From: Rhynchonema sp. JSB1_4
Taxonomy: Eukaryota; Nematoda; Chromadorea; Monhysterida; Xyalidae
Length of the DNA stretch: 64,000 nucleotides
Assembly: GCA_030248065.1 (NCBI GenBank)
Contig: JASAMV010000851.1
Location: forward strand, 1-64,000
Reading direction: 5' to 3'
The translations under genes were made by a program, and so were the position numbers. Of the stretch, positions 11,695 to 41,825 are shown in pieces; the stretch's first letter is position 1, and each line of letters opens with the position of its first letter. Under the pieces are notes generated by a model. The model made no database searches, was not told the DNA's origin, and worked only from the letters and a program-made list of their open reading frames with translations.

Positions 11695-14144
11695 TCAGCG
11701 AACCTCATTCTTTTCTTTCGCACGCAGATTGTCCATCAAGTTGGTCGCGTGGCCAGAGTCAGATTTGAGATAGTCATCGGTGTTGGTGATGTCGGCCGTG
11801 ATTTCGGTCACGGATGATGTGCCTTTATAAATTTGAACAGAGGAATGAACAAAAAATTCATGCACAGAAATATGGAACATCGTCTCACGTGAAGCTCCAT
11901 CGCGTGCCAATCGATGCCACATTTGTTCAGTCCCGGTTGAGGCCGACGTCTTTTGGTCGGTGTCCAATTGGCTGCGATTCACGTTCGGATTCAGTTTCTC
12001 GATGAATTCGTGCAGCTGCATAATCAATTGTTTGCAGCTGGTTTCATTTCAGTAAAAAAACCAGGTTTGGCTTGGCATACTTGGCCCACTAACCTGCAGG
12101 TCGCGTCGATATTTGACGTAGAGCACACTGGTCACGGCACTCATGACCAGCGTAATCACGATCAATACGATCAGCACAACGAACAATACCAGCAGCTCTT
12201 CGCCGCAACCCGGGTTCGCCGCATCCTGCGTCACGCAAATATTGTCTAAAACATCTAAAATAAATAATTTTAAGATTTTTTTACATTGCTGGGTAAATAG
12301 TTTTTGGGCGTGGTTGTCATTTTCTGGGGTGATGTCGATGTTGGAGTCAAATTGCGTAGATTTGGATTGATCGATGGTAGACTGTGTGTGGCGCACTGGC
12401 CGTCACAACAACACACGCGCTGCTCCTGCGATCAATTTGTAAAGCCAGTGATAATTGTCAAAAACTATAATTTTATGCAGAGTGTGAAATCGGTTACATC
12501 TATACGTATGTACATACTGTATTATACCTCGTTCTTTCCCCACGAGCAAAATACGGTTGAATGGGTGTACTGCTGCAACTGCCAGCCTTCGCGTTCTTTG
12601 TTTTCGTAAATGCTCTTCTCCATACATTTGGTCTCGGGTTCATTGGGATACAAAGGCCACGGCGCGCGAATATAGATCGGCTGATCTGGTGAGATAGTGG
12701 CGTCAACAGGAATGCTGGAAATGCAACTTGGGTGAGATAGAATTTGGTTATAGAGCTCCAAAATTGATAACTTACTTGATGTTGCCCTCTGATTTTGGAC
12801 TTGGGCTACCTACTGCCAATCGCGAAATCTGTGTCTCGATATGCGAAATCTTCTTGGTTGGACGGCTGGATTCGTTCACAGCTCTGAGCTTTATTTCGAC
12901 GCAACCGCCAGCACTCGTAACGTCATAAGGACGCGATAGTCTCGTCTCGTTAACGCCCCTAACAAAGAAGATTTGGTCTGATTATTGTCAGTTAATCGAT
13001 TGTAAGACACGGAATTCTTCAGGAAACCAACCAGGGTTTCAGTTGTTGTGGTTCGGTCGGATGGAATTCTCCGTCGATCAGCGTGAGTTCGGTGACAGTG
13101 TTTCTTTTAATATCTCCCGCATAATAAATTCTGGCAGTAACAATAACTGAAACGCAGCACTGCTTGATCTTTGGGAGATAAAATTCGCAATTTTGATTCC
13201 TTCTTCAAAAGTGTAAGATATGGCCCAAATTCTCGAAAGCGCCACCAGAAAGTGATGATGATATGCGCGAACATCGAAATAGGAAATCTTTTGCGTGTTA
13301 AAACTATTTTTTAGGAAACTTAATACGAAGCTGGGAAATAGGAAATCGGAAATATTTCCTATTTCCGATTTCCTAGTTGTTTTCTCGAAACTAGGAAATA
13401 GGAAATGTTTGGCACAATCAGCAGAACCAAACGGCAACGCACTCAACAAAATGTTTTCAGAGAGTTGCCTGCATTTGCACAATGCATGCTTGGCTAATAA
13501 ATATTCCGTCAGTTATGTTAAAAGTATGCTTGTCTATGGTGTCATGACGCGGTGACAAAATTTCCTATTTCCTAGTTTCAAAAAGAGAACTAGGAAATAT
13601 GAAATATTTCCTACTTCCTAATTTCAACTTTTTGAAACTAGGAAATAGGAAATAGGAAATATTTCCTATTTCCTAGTTTTACGTAAGGCCGCCCTAACGC
13701 ATCGAGGCGAAAGCATACGCTATCCAAAACATTTGTGCGTTGAACAATGCTGCTGTTCTTGTACACGCAAACAATTGAGGTTAGCTAGCTGGGTGGGGCT
13801 GGGAGTTGCCAATGCCAACATCGTTTCTAGTGGCGCAACCGCCCCCGATGGCGCTTTCGAGAATGCGGGTCCATGAGCCGTCAAATTCTTGTCCAGCGAC
13901 CTTTACACCGACAAAATCGCACTGAACTCATGCTTTCAAAACAGTGTAAACACCGGGTTATTTTTCTCTTTTTACCGTATTCTGCCTCAACCGGCTTCCA
14001 TTTGACCACTGTCACACACGTTTGGTCATCTCCGCACACGCTTCCCAAACATTGTGTTTTCAATTTCGGGCGTTCACAAGTGTCGGATGAGTGGACGCCG
14101 TTGAGGAACAGCAGAATGATCAAAGGGTAGATGCTTGCGTACAT
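11695..14144 (-). CDS. single-pass receptor-like protein B, tandem paralogue of A
   Basis: Eight exons in consistent phase give a 382-aa ORF: 14144-13976, 13113-13032, 12958-12776, 12714-12528, 12425-12285, 12225-12094, 12015-11889 and 11822-11695. The acceptor of exon 2 has a poor pyrimidine tract and is the least certain boundary. A signal peptide (MYASIYPLIILLFLNGVHSS) is followed by CLGSVCGDDQTCVTVV, matching A. The ectodomain contains EGWQLQQYTHSTVFC and EQRVCCCDGQCATH, aligning with A exon by exon and with the same exon phases. The membrane helix is LLVLFVVLIVLIVITLVM. The cytoplasmic exon contains LHEFIEKLNPNVNRS, conserved in A, then an extra final exon absent from A. No kinase is present. 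The overall build suggests a decoy or co-receptor, but the ligand is unknown. Confidence 0.78.
13315..13680. repeat. ACTAGGAAATAGGAAAT repeats in both orientations
   Basis: The unit CTAGGAAATAGGAAAT and its complement occur repeatedly at 13315-13415 and 13556-13680, forming several overlapping palindromes around about 140 bp of other sequence. They lie in the first intron of gene B. No ORF. It reads as a fold-back-like element; no target duplication was identified. Confidence 0.6.
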
Positions 14145-14346
14145 GATGGATGGATTGGTGATCGAGCGAAAATATTTGTCAAAGCGACTCACTGTGAGAA
14201 TGAAATTAACAATCAATTCATTGCAAATATGTGTTTTGTGCTGTTCTATCCGCTCCCCCGTCTCTGACAACGCTTATCATGAAGCGAACTTTGCTGATGA
14301 CGTTGCAGCTGTCAGTATACAGTACTGTTGTGTTCTAAAGTCTTAA

Positions 14347-15226
14347 AAGCGACTCTAAAATTGAATGTTGACCGCGTCTGTTTGCAGCCATTTTTCATAA
14401 CGTGAACACAAGGTATCAGAAACCCAGATTTAGGAAATGGATAATTCGTTGCTTTGTGATGTTTCACGGAGCCCACACATTTTCACAGGAGAAAAAATGA
14501 AAAAGTTTGAGGCCGGCCTGTGCAAAACACAGGGTAATCCAATCTAACATATTTTCAGCGTTTTATACTCAGACGCTTCTCTGTCAAACTGGACGAAACA
14601 CCCCATGTGATTCGTTTTTCAAAACCCCACACAGCTCACACAACATGCGCAAGGCAGCCTGCCATGTTCACAGCGCACACACAACGACAACACAAAGCCG
14701 GCCGGGGATCGATGTTTCAGCTGGCAAGCTTTGTGGGTGTGTGCGCGAAAGGCTGCCTTGCGCATGTTGTGGTGAACATTGTGTGAACTGTGTACGGTTT
14801 TGAAAAACGAAAAGCACATCCTGAACACCAGATAATTGGACGATTTTTATTTTGCAATTGACAACTTATTTTATTCACCGCAGCTGCCTAAAATTATATA
14901 GGAGTAAAAGGGTGCTTCAAAAAGGCTTCATTTGTTGAAGTTTTGTTTATCATTTGTCACACATGGCGTTTCGTATAATGCTTTACATCTCGTCTAACAG
15001 AGAAACGTCCGAGTACAAAACGTTGAAAATATCTTTGATTGGATTACTTTGTGTTTTGCACAGGCCGGCCTCAAACTTTTTTCATTTTTTCTCGTCCAGC
15101 GAAAATAGGTGGGCTCCGTGAAACACCACAAAGCATTCCCTAATTCTGGGTTTCTGATACCTTGTCTTCATTTTCTGAAGAAATGGCTGCAAACAAACGC
15201 GGTCAACATTCAATTGTAGAGTCACT
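14347..15226. mobile_element. long-TIR element flanked by TTAA, with a nested inner palindrome
   Basis: About 880 bp. Outer arms of roughly 200 bp are inverted copies; both contain TTGAATGTTGACCGCG and GAGGCCGGCCTGTGC or complements. TTAA flanks each side (14343-14346 and 15227-15230), the target used by piggyBac-type transposases. A second inverted pair lies inside (about 14610-14660 with 14751-14811, sharing CATGCGCAAGGCAGCC). The left arm and the core each carry GATGTTTCA-type 10-mers. No transposase ORF. Confidence 0.7.
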
Positions 15227-15230
15227 TTAA

Positions 15231-16128
15231 TGGACAGAAAACCATGCAAGTTCGTGTATCCGTGTTTGTTTTATCGGAGCTGAGATTTTGTAACGGTATA
15301 AAATTCAGCATGCGTTTGGCGCATGCACAAAGCGTGATATATAATTTGAAAAAATATCAAGCGAACTTCGACCTTATCCAGATATAAGTAGATCATAGAA
15401 TCACGCAACTTACTTACAACTATATATATCAATCGAGTTTCAATTTCAACACAATTAAACAACGACAGCGAGTAATCAGCGATTATACAAAATATAAAGG
15501 AAAAGAAACCAGAATCTCAAGAGTAAAACGTTTGGTCCAGAGTTTATGAGAGTGAGAACATACAGAGATAAAAGAAGCGAAAAATAATAGTGCATCAGTA
15601 AATAATTATAACTGTAATAAGACGTAAGTATACATTTGGTGCCGGTCGAACTTGAGTGTAAGGCACACACACACTAATACGCAACTGCGTGAAGCACACC
15701 AACAAATAACCAAACTATCCAATCAACTTGCAAGTGGAAAACACGTTGAAACTAATCAAGCAACCCCTTGTTATGTTACAATCAAGATGGCACCTATCGC
15801 CGTGAAACATAGAAAATATGAATGAAACAGATACCGAACAACAACGGACACGACAAGCCAATCGCTATCAAAATTGCTCGAAGATAAAACGGGTGCATTG
15901 AAAATGACATGATACAAAATGACTGAAACTGGTTTACACGCGTGTATCGGATGTACAACAATCATAACGAATCAAACTTTCGAAAAACAGACCTGCAATT
16001 GACGAAACATTAAGCATGTGTAAATCAACGAAAAGATTCAGGCAGCGGCCGGCTGGGAAGCTGTGAATGTACAAATCAAAATTAAAAAAGTATCCACAAA
16101 ATTGCAATTTTTCTCAACAATAACAAAA
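15231..16128. other. AT-rich region downstream of par-3
   Basis: No gene supported. It follows the par-3 stop codon in transcription order, so it probably contains the 3' UTR. Composition is AT-rich with short poly-A and poly-T stretches. Confidence 0.4.
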
Positions 16129-35848
<19,720 letters not shown>

Positions 35849-37499
35849 TCAGGGTTTATTTTTTCAAAATTATCCATGTGCAGTTTGCACCTAACGCTTT
35901 GATTTTTTGGTGCAAGCTTGAAACTATAGGTGCAAGCACAAGTTTTGCCAAAAACCACAAACTCATCGTTTTTCTTGGCGTTGTGTCTTCACGCTGTTTA
36001 TTTGCTCAAAACGGCATGATAAAGCAAACAGACAGCGAAATTGGGATGGTGCACTCTGCACTGCACATACATTAGTGCATAGCACAGTAGTCGGATTGCG
36101 TTAAACCAACAATTTCGATCCGAACATCTATCCCAAAATTGACCCAAACCAACACAAGTAAACAAGCCAGCGGTTCTGCTTCTGTACAACAATCTTGTGG
36201 AAAGTTAAATTCTAAAAAAACGTATAAAGAACGCCCTTCAAAACTGCATGGGAAAGTATTCGAGCCCTCAAAAAGTTTTTTTTTGATTTTTTCCTGAAAG
36301 TAAACGGGTTTTTTGTCCGCCAGTGTATGTGCTATGTGCACTGTGCACACTTCACAAAAGCAAGCTTAACAATTTCGAATTGCCTTTAGACCTAGAGAAA
36401 GTTAGCGTACCCAACCCACAGTTCAGAGATCTATCCTCCTCCAATCCTTTCACCGGAAACTGCACTGCGCCCTTTCATCGACATTACTCCAGCAACACTG
36501 CTAACTTCCACTACTTTGCATTCTACCACGAGTACGAATGCACGGAGGATGACAGAAACCGACAACGGACAAAAGATAACAAACCTTCATTTTCGCGCCA
36601 GTTTCTCGACGACCTTCGCTTCGCTCAGTTCTAGACCATCTTAGCTATCATTCTGATGACGACGACGATCGATGATGCTGTGAGTGTCGTTAGTGGCGAG
36701 GCGACCAAATCTGTAAAAGTCAACAGACACAGACACAACAAAAATTTTTCGGGCTAAATATTGATGAAAATGTACTCTAAAACGCTAATTTCGCGCGTAG
36801 CGCGCGATTTTTCGCCTTTTTGGACTGAAAACTACCGATTTTATACCATTTTGAGCCAAAAATCACAACTTACTGTACCAGCCGCCTGGCGGCGACCTAC
36901 CGTACCAACATGGAGCGTCAACCTACATACCTACTGTACCTAGGGGGGCTCCCCGTCCCCCCACTCCTCCCCAGCTACACCAGTGCCTGCAACCATCATT
37001 TTATAGTTTTCATGGGCAAAAATAGCTGTTTTTGACCTTGAGCAGGCAAACTAACCGCGGCTCCAAAAAAGGGGTAGGCGCACTAACCGCCGCGCCGGAC
37101 CAAAAACTACACTGAAGAGTATATAATGCGTCCCCTATTGATGAATAGATAAGGCTTTAATGCATTGTTAATAAAGGGCACTGGTGTAGCTGGGGGAGTG
37201 GTGGGGGAGCCCCCCCAGGCACAGTAGGTAGGTAGGTTGATGCTCCATCCTGGTCAGAGGTCGCAAGCGGGCCGGCCCGACCTCGGGCCGGGCCGGGCCG
37301 CGATTTTGGGCTTTTGGCTCGGGCCGAACCGGGCACCCCGGCCCGAAGCTTCTGAAGTGACTTATTTTACTGAAAAAGTAGGAATTTTTTTGTCAAAAAT
37401 GCTAAAATTTCTGACGGATTCGATCCTCACTGCGGCTCTTTATCGGTTTTTTTTCCGGTTTTTTTCACGAAATATAAAAAGCCGGTTTTTCCGCCAGTA

Positions 37500-37866
37500 C
37501 ATAGTAGTGGCTGGGGGGGGGGGTTGGGGGGAGGTTACCCCCCCCTCTGAGTACTTACCTACCACAAAACCCGAGGGGTGGGGTTGGGGGGGTTGAGTAC
37601 TTACCTCTCACAACTCCAAATCATACCTCTCACAAGCAATTTTATGCCTTTTTAAGGCAAAAATCGGTGTTTTTCGACCTTATTTTCGCAAAAATCGCGC
37701 GCACACCCACCCATAATACCTATTTTTAGGCGATTTTCGGCGAAAATTTGGAAAAAGTACTATTTTTACCTCAATTTTTGGCCAAAATTGTATCACAAAA
37801 ACGGTGTTTTTTCGCCTTTTTGGGTGACCAAAATCATACACAGACCAAGGGAAACCCACCCCAAAC

Positions 37867-37899
<33 letters not shown>

Positions 37900-37963
37900 T
37901 CACGCTTTCGGTCCCAACCCCGCATCATACTTACCTCCCACACATGGGCCTGCCACTACACTG
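37500..37963. mobile_element. hAT-like MITE with 8-bp target duplication CGCCAGTA
   Basis: It begins CATAGTAGTGGCTGGGG and ends CCTGCCACTACACTG, flanked by CGCCAGTA at 37492-37499 and 37964-37971. The interior is G-rich on the left and C-rich on the right, including an uninterrupted C run of about 28 near 37869-37896, plus TTTTCG/CGAAAA-rich stretches. Inserted in element B. Confidence 0.88.
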
Positions 37964-38557
37964 CGCCAGTATACAAGTAAGTGATCAGTATTGTCTATCT
38001 GACGACTTTTTCATGGAAAACAATAAATTTTCAGCCAAAAAATAGGTTTAAAAAATTATGACAAAAATTGGGTTAAAATCAGAGCCAAAAATTCGGGCCA
38101 GGCCGGGCCGGAGATTTGGGGGTTCGGGCCGGGCCGGAGATTTGGGGGCTCGGGCCGGGCCGGCCAAACCCGGCCCGATTGCGACCTCTGATTAGGCATG
38201 GGGGCAATACCGATTTTTTGACCCAAGCCAATACCCAATACCCAATACCAGGGCCCACCCCCAATGCCCAATACCCAATACCTCAAATTGGACCCAACCC
38301 AATACCCAATACTCAGGTTGAGACCCAATACCCAATACCGACCCAATACCCAAAAATTCCAAACTTTTTTAAAAAAATGGGCCTGTTTTGGGTTTTTGAT
38401 CGAATACTAAGTAAAATATGACTGAATTTCTCATTCTTCTTAACATTGCAGCTAAAAATAGCGATTTCAAAGGCTAAAAAATTGAAAATTTTTCACCATT
38501 TCAGGGCTCTGGAGGAGAAAAATAGGGCAAAACAGGGGTATTGGGTGGCACCCAATA

Positions 38558-38975
38558 CCGTAAAACCTAAAATACAAGGGGGGCTGTATTTTTTCACTGA
38601 CCCCTTTTAGGGGGGGGGGCTGTATTTTTTTTGGGGGGGGCTCTATTTTTGGGGCGGGGGGCTGTATTTTTTCGCTGCCCAAAATCTCAAAAAATGTTCC
38701 AAAAAATACCCCTAAAATGGAGTTCTGTCGGGGTGTTACTGGTCATTATTGAGTGTTTTCAGGTGCAGATCTTCCATAAAAGGCTTTAAGTCATCATATA
38801 CTCAACCACAAACGTTGTACACAAGGTGTCTTATACAAGAACTTGACTTTACGACCCCCAAGCGGGGAATTCCAAGTTGGGGGGGGGGCTGTATTTTTGG
38901 GGGGGGGCTCTATTTTTTCACTGACCCCTTTTAGGGGGGCTCTATTTTGGGGGGGCTCTATTTTAGGGAATACGG
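38558..38975. mobile_element. MITE family 2, copy 1 (CCGTA..TACGG ends)
   Basis: Inverted ends CCGTAAAACCTAAAATACAAGG and TATTTTAGGGAATACGG enclose GGGGGGCTGTATTTTTTCAC and CTGACCCCTTTTAGGGGGG blocks and a unique core. A reverse-oriented close copy is at 63218-63588. TA flanks both ends of this copy. Confidence 0.7.
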
Positions 38976-39068
38976 TACCTGGAAAAGACCCAACCCAATC
39001 CAATACCCAATACCAGGCCCACATCCAGGGTAGTACTTGGGGGGGGTGGGGGGGGGTCCCCCCAAATT

Positions 39069-39175
39069 CATCTATCTATGTCAACACTTTTTGATTTCAT
39101 CTATCTATCGTCAACACTTATGGGCAAATCTATCTATCGTCAACAAATTCTGGGAACAATCTATCTATCGTCAAC
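39069..39175 (+). repeat. ATCTATCTATCGTCAACA repeats with 11-12-bp spacers
   Basis: Four copies start near 39069, 39098, 39128 and 39159. Further copies are at 39376 and, beyond element D, at 41039 and 41071. The spacers differ. All lie inside element C. This is a transposon-internal minisatellite. Confidence 0.8.
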
Positions 39176-39400
39176 AGATTTCGACCCCAAAATGGGTATT
39201 TTTGCCTTTGCCTCAAAATGGCTCAAAATCGGTATTTTTTGTCCAAAATGGGCAAAAAATCGCGCGCTACGCGCGGATTTAGTACATCTATATACATTTT
39301 CATTAATATTTACACATTATTACCAACTTAATGCACTATACTATACCTTGATTTTTGGCGACCCCCCCCCCCACCATCTATCTATCGTCAACAAGTTTGG

Positions 39401-39634
39401 GTCGACCCCGCATGTTGGGAAAAGCTAGTCCCGTTGCCTTGACAGAGAGAAAACGCGAATTTTCGATTTCGCGATAGAAGGCACGGGTTGGCTCAAGGTT
39501 TGGCCTGAGCCTAAGCCTAAGCCTAATAGTAAGCCTAAGCCTAAGCCTAAGCCTAAGCCTAAGCCCAAGCCTAAGCCTGAGAAAAAGGGAAGTCAATTTT
39601 GAAACGGGACTAGCTTTTCCCAAAATGCGTCGAC
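39401..39634. mobile_element. GTCGAC-ended palindromic element carrying nematode telomere-type repeats
   Basis: Arms are GTCGACCCCGCATGTTGGGA..CTAGTCCCGTT and the complement ending CGTCGAC. Between them, at about 39506-39585, are around eleven GCCTAA hexamers (complement TTAGGC), slightly degenerate. The element lies within element C. Confidence 0.7.
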
Positions 39635-39649
39635 CCCCCCCCAGATTTC

Positions 39650-41019
39650 GGTTGCGTATCATTACGGTCCAGGGCTCATTAGGGTCCAGCGCGCATTAGG
39701 GTCCCATGCTACACTTGGGTCCAGTAGCGTTAGGGTCCATAGCATTAGGGTCCACCCGTCGTTAGGGTCCATAGCGTTAGGGTCCACCCCTCAGTAGGGT
39801 CCATAGCATTAGGGTCCACCACTCAGTAGGGTCCATAGCATTAGGGTCCACCTGACAAAGTGTGGCAGTAGGGTCCACCCCTCAGTAGGGTCCATACCAT
39901 TAGGGTCCACCTGACAAGTGTAGCAGTAGGGTCCACTGACCATTAGGGTCCATAGCATTAGGGTCCACCTGACAAAAGTGTAGCATTAGGGTCCATGGAA
40001 ATTCACAAAATGTGTGACAATACAAAATACATATGTAGCACAAAAAGAAAGTTCCGAGAATGGCGATGTTGCATAGCGACTGGCATGATCGATTTGATGT
40101 CCATTGGCATGGTATATATCACATAAATTTTTGCGCGCTTTACGTGTAATCCTTCTCTTGGATGCTGTTTTGCGCTGCGGAAATGAAGTGGCCGTGACAA
40201 TGACAGCGATTAATGGCAAAAACTGCAGTTCAACACAAGAATGATACAAATTCGCAAAAAATGCGCGCGAAGTTGACAAGATGGCTGACGCACCAGCGTA
40301 CACATTTTATTGTCAGTTGTCGGCTTCTTTTCTTGTTTGTGAATGTTATTTTCCTTTCTCTCCGCGTTTCATTGCCAGTATATGCGTTTCTGGGCGATCC
40401 CAAATGCACCATGTTACATTGTTGTTTATGGTCGATTGAATCTGTGCATAATAAAGCTCAATTTCACGAACTGTCTTTCGCTTCGTTGTTTTCGTGTGCA
40501 CTGCAACATTCTTTGTGTTTCGTCGTGCACTCTTTATCACGCTGTTTATTGTGCCATGCCAACACAAGTTTCCATTGACACACATTTTCGAGTACGGTCC
40601 ATCTGAAAATAATGCAGCCCACCGCAATAGGGTCGCAACCGACAGCACTGCCGCGCTTTTTCAATCAACGATCCCACGCCGTACGCACTTTCAACGTGAT
40701 GGACCCTAATGCTATGGACCCTAATGGTCAGTGGACCCTACTGCTACACTTTTGTCAGGTGGACCCTAATGCTATGGACCCTAATGGTCAGTGGACCCTA
40801 CTGCCACACTTTGCCAGGTGGACCCTAATGCTATGGACCCTACTGGGGGGTGGACCCTAATGCTATGGACCCTACTGTGGGGTGGACCCTAATGCTATGG
40901 ACCCTAACGATGGGTGGACCCTAATGCTATGGACCCTAATGCTACTGGACCCAAGTGTAGCATGGGACCCTAATGCGCGCTGGACCCTAATGAGCACTGG
41001 ACCGTAATGATACGCAACC
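39650..41019. mobile_element. element D: 1.37-kb fold-back element with 8-bp duplication CAGATTTC
   Basis: Ends are GGTTGCGTATCATTACGGTCC and its complement, flanked by CAGATTTC at 39642-39649 and 41020-41027. The arms (about 330-370 bp) are made of TTAGGGTCCATAGC and TTAGGGTCCACC-type units in opposite orientation, around a core of about 680 bp with no recognisable gene. If the ends are taken as TTGCG, the duplication is 12 bp; 8 is the most parsimonious reading. Confidence 0.88.
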
Positions 41020-41589
41020 CAGATTTCGGACTTGGGTCATCTATCTATCGTCAACACATTTCGGGTCCCAATCTATCTATCGTCAACACCCTGACCAAGT
41101 ACTACACTGCCCACATCCAATACCCAATACCGGCACCCAATACCTGGTATTGGGTATTGGGTACCCAATACCAGGTATTGGGTATTGGGTGATATTGGGT
41201 ATTGGGTATTGCCCCCATGCCTACCTCTGATCCTGGTACAGTGGGTAGGTCGCCGCCCGGCGGCTGGTACAGTAAGTTGCGATTTTTGGCACAAAATGGT
41301 GTAAAATCGGTATTTTTCACTCCAAATAGGCGAAAAATCGCGGAAATTAGCCTTTTAGAGTACATGTTCATCAATATGCTTGGGGAAGTGCTGTGGCTGG
41401 GCTGGGGGAGGGGGTCCCCCCAATGGTACCCTACCCCGCCCGGCCTGGCACACTACCCCCTACCTACCGTAAAAACGTAAATAGAAGGGGAATTCACTGA
41501 CCCCTTTTTTGGGGGCTGTATTACGGGGGGCTCTATTCCGGGGGGGGCTCCCGCCCCGCTCTGGTACCATAGTGAATGACATGATGCGT

Positions 41590-41825
41590 TGGAATGGATA
41601 TACTGGATCTCTTTAATTGCGCTGCGGAGGAAGGGGAAGGTATGAATTCAATTTATGACAAAACTCACGACGCCAAAAGTTTGCACACGCCTGCCAAACA
41701 ATAATTGAAGGGGAAAGAATGAAAAGTTGAATTGTCGAACAAGTTGTAGACCGGGCACACGAACGGAAGTGATTTATGCGACAGATTGTATCAGCCCAGG
41801 ACGATTCGACACCCTTGGGTGCACC
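41590..41825 (+). repeat. dispersed unit, left part, interrupted by hAT-like insertion
   Basis: Together with 42714-42835 this matches 47330-47690: both contain ACAAAACTCACGACGCCAAA, the AAGTTTGCAC..GCCTGCCAAACAAT block and a CGATTCGACACCC stretch. It is probably an old retroelement or segmental repeat; function unknown. Confidence 0.75.

Larger units (their letters stand above)
38193..41223. mobile_element. element C: 3.0-kb element with 8-bp duplication CCTCTGAT
   Basis: It begins TAGGCATGGGGGCAATACC and ends with the exact complement, GGTATTGCCCCCATGCCTA, flanked by CCTCTGAT at 38185-38192 and 41224-41231. Six of those eight bases are the terminus of element B, so C inserted after B. Subterminal regions are CCCAATACC repeats. 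The interior holds a GGGGCTCTATTTT-type MITE, seven dispersed copies of ATCTATCTATCGTCAACA, a GTCGAC-ended palindrome and element D. No transposase. Confidence 0.88.
37255..41229. mobile_element. element B: hAT-like, 8-bp duplication ATCCTGGT, itself interrupted
   Basis: It begins CAGAGGTCGCAAGCGGGCCGG (37255) and its other end reads CCGGCCCGATTGCGACCTCTG. ATCCTGGT flanks it at 37247-37254 and 41230-41237. Its own length is about 940 bp; the remainder is element C inserted across its last six bases. The interior has GGCCGGGCC-rich subterminal repeats, a poly-C run of about 28, and the hAT-like element at 37500-37963. Confidence 0.85.
36758..41377. mobile_element. composite element A: outer inverted arms interrupted by elements B, C and D
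   Basis: The left arm (36758-36985) is an inverted copy of the right arm, which is split into 37181-37254 and 41230-41377. Shared pieces include GTACCAGCCGCC..GGCGGCGACCTACC and TCGCGCG..AAAACG. Removing element B restores one continuous arm reading CTCCATCCTGGTACAGTGGG, matching CTCCATGTTGGTACGGTAGG in the other arm. The inner arm ends read CACTGGTGTAGC, like hAT-type ends. The gene content is nil. Confidence 0.7.

Noticed and set aside
36323..36634. Plus-strand ORF of 103 codons upstream of par-3
   Set aside because: No recognisable domain, no ATG context, and it lies in a repeat-edge region; likely chance.
39069..39175. CRISPR-like array of 18-bp repeats with 11-12-bp spacers
   Set aside because: Spacers are too short, copies are scattered across 2 kb inside a eukaryotic transposon, and no cas genes exist; it is a minisatellite.
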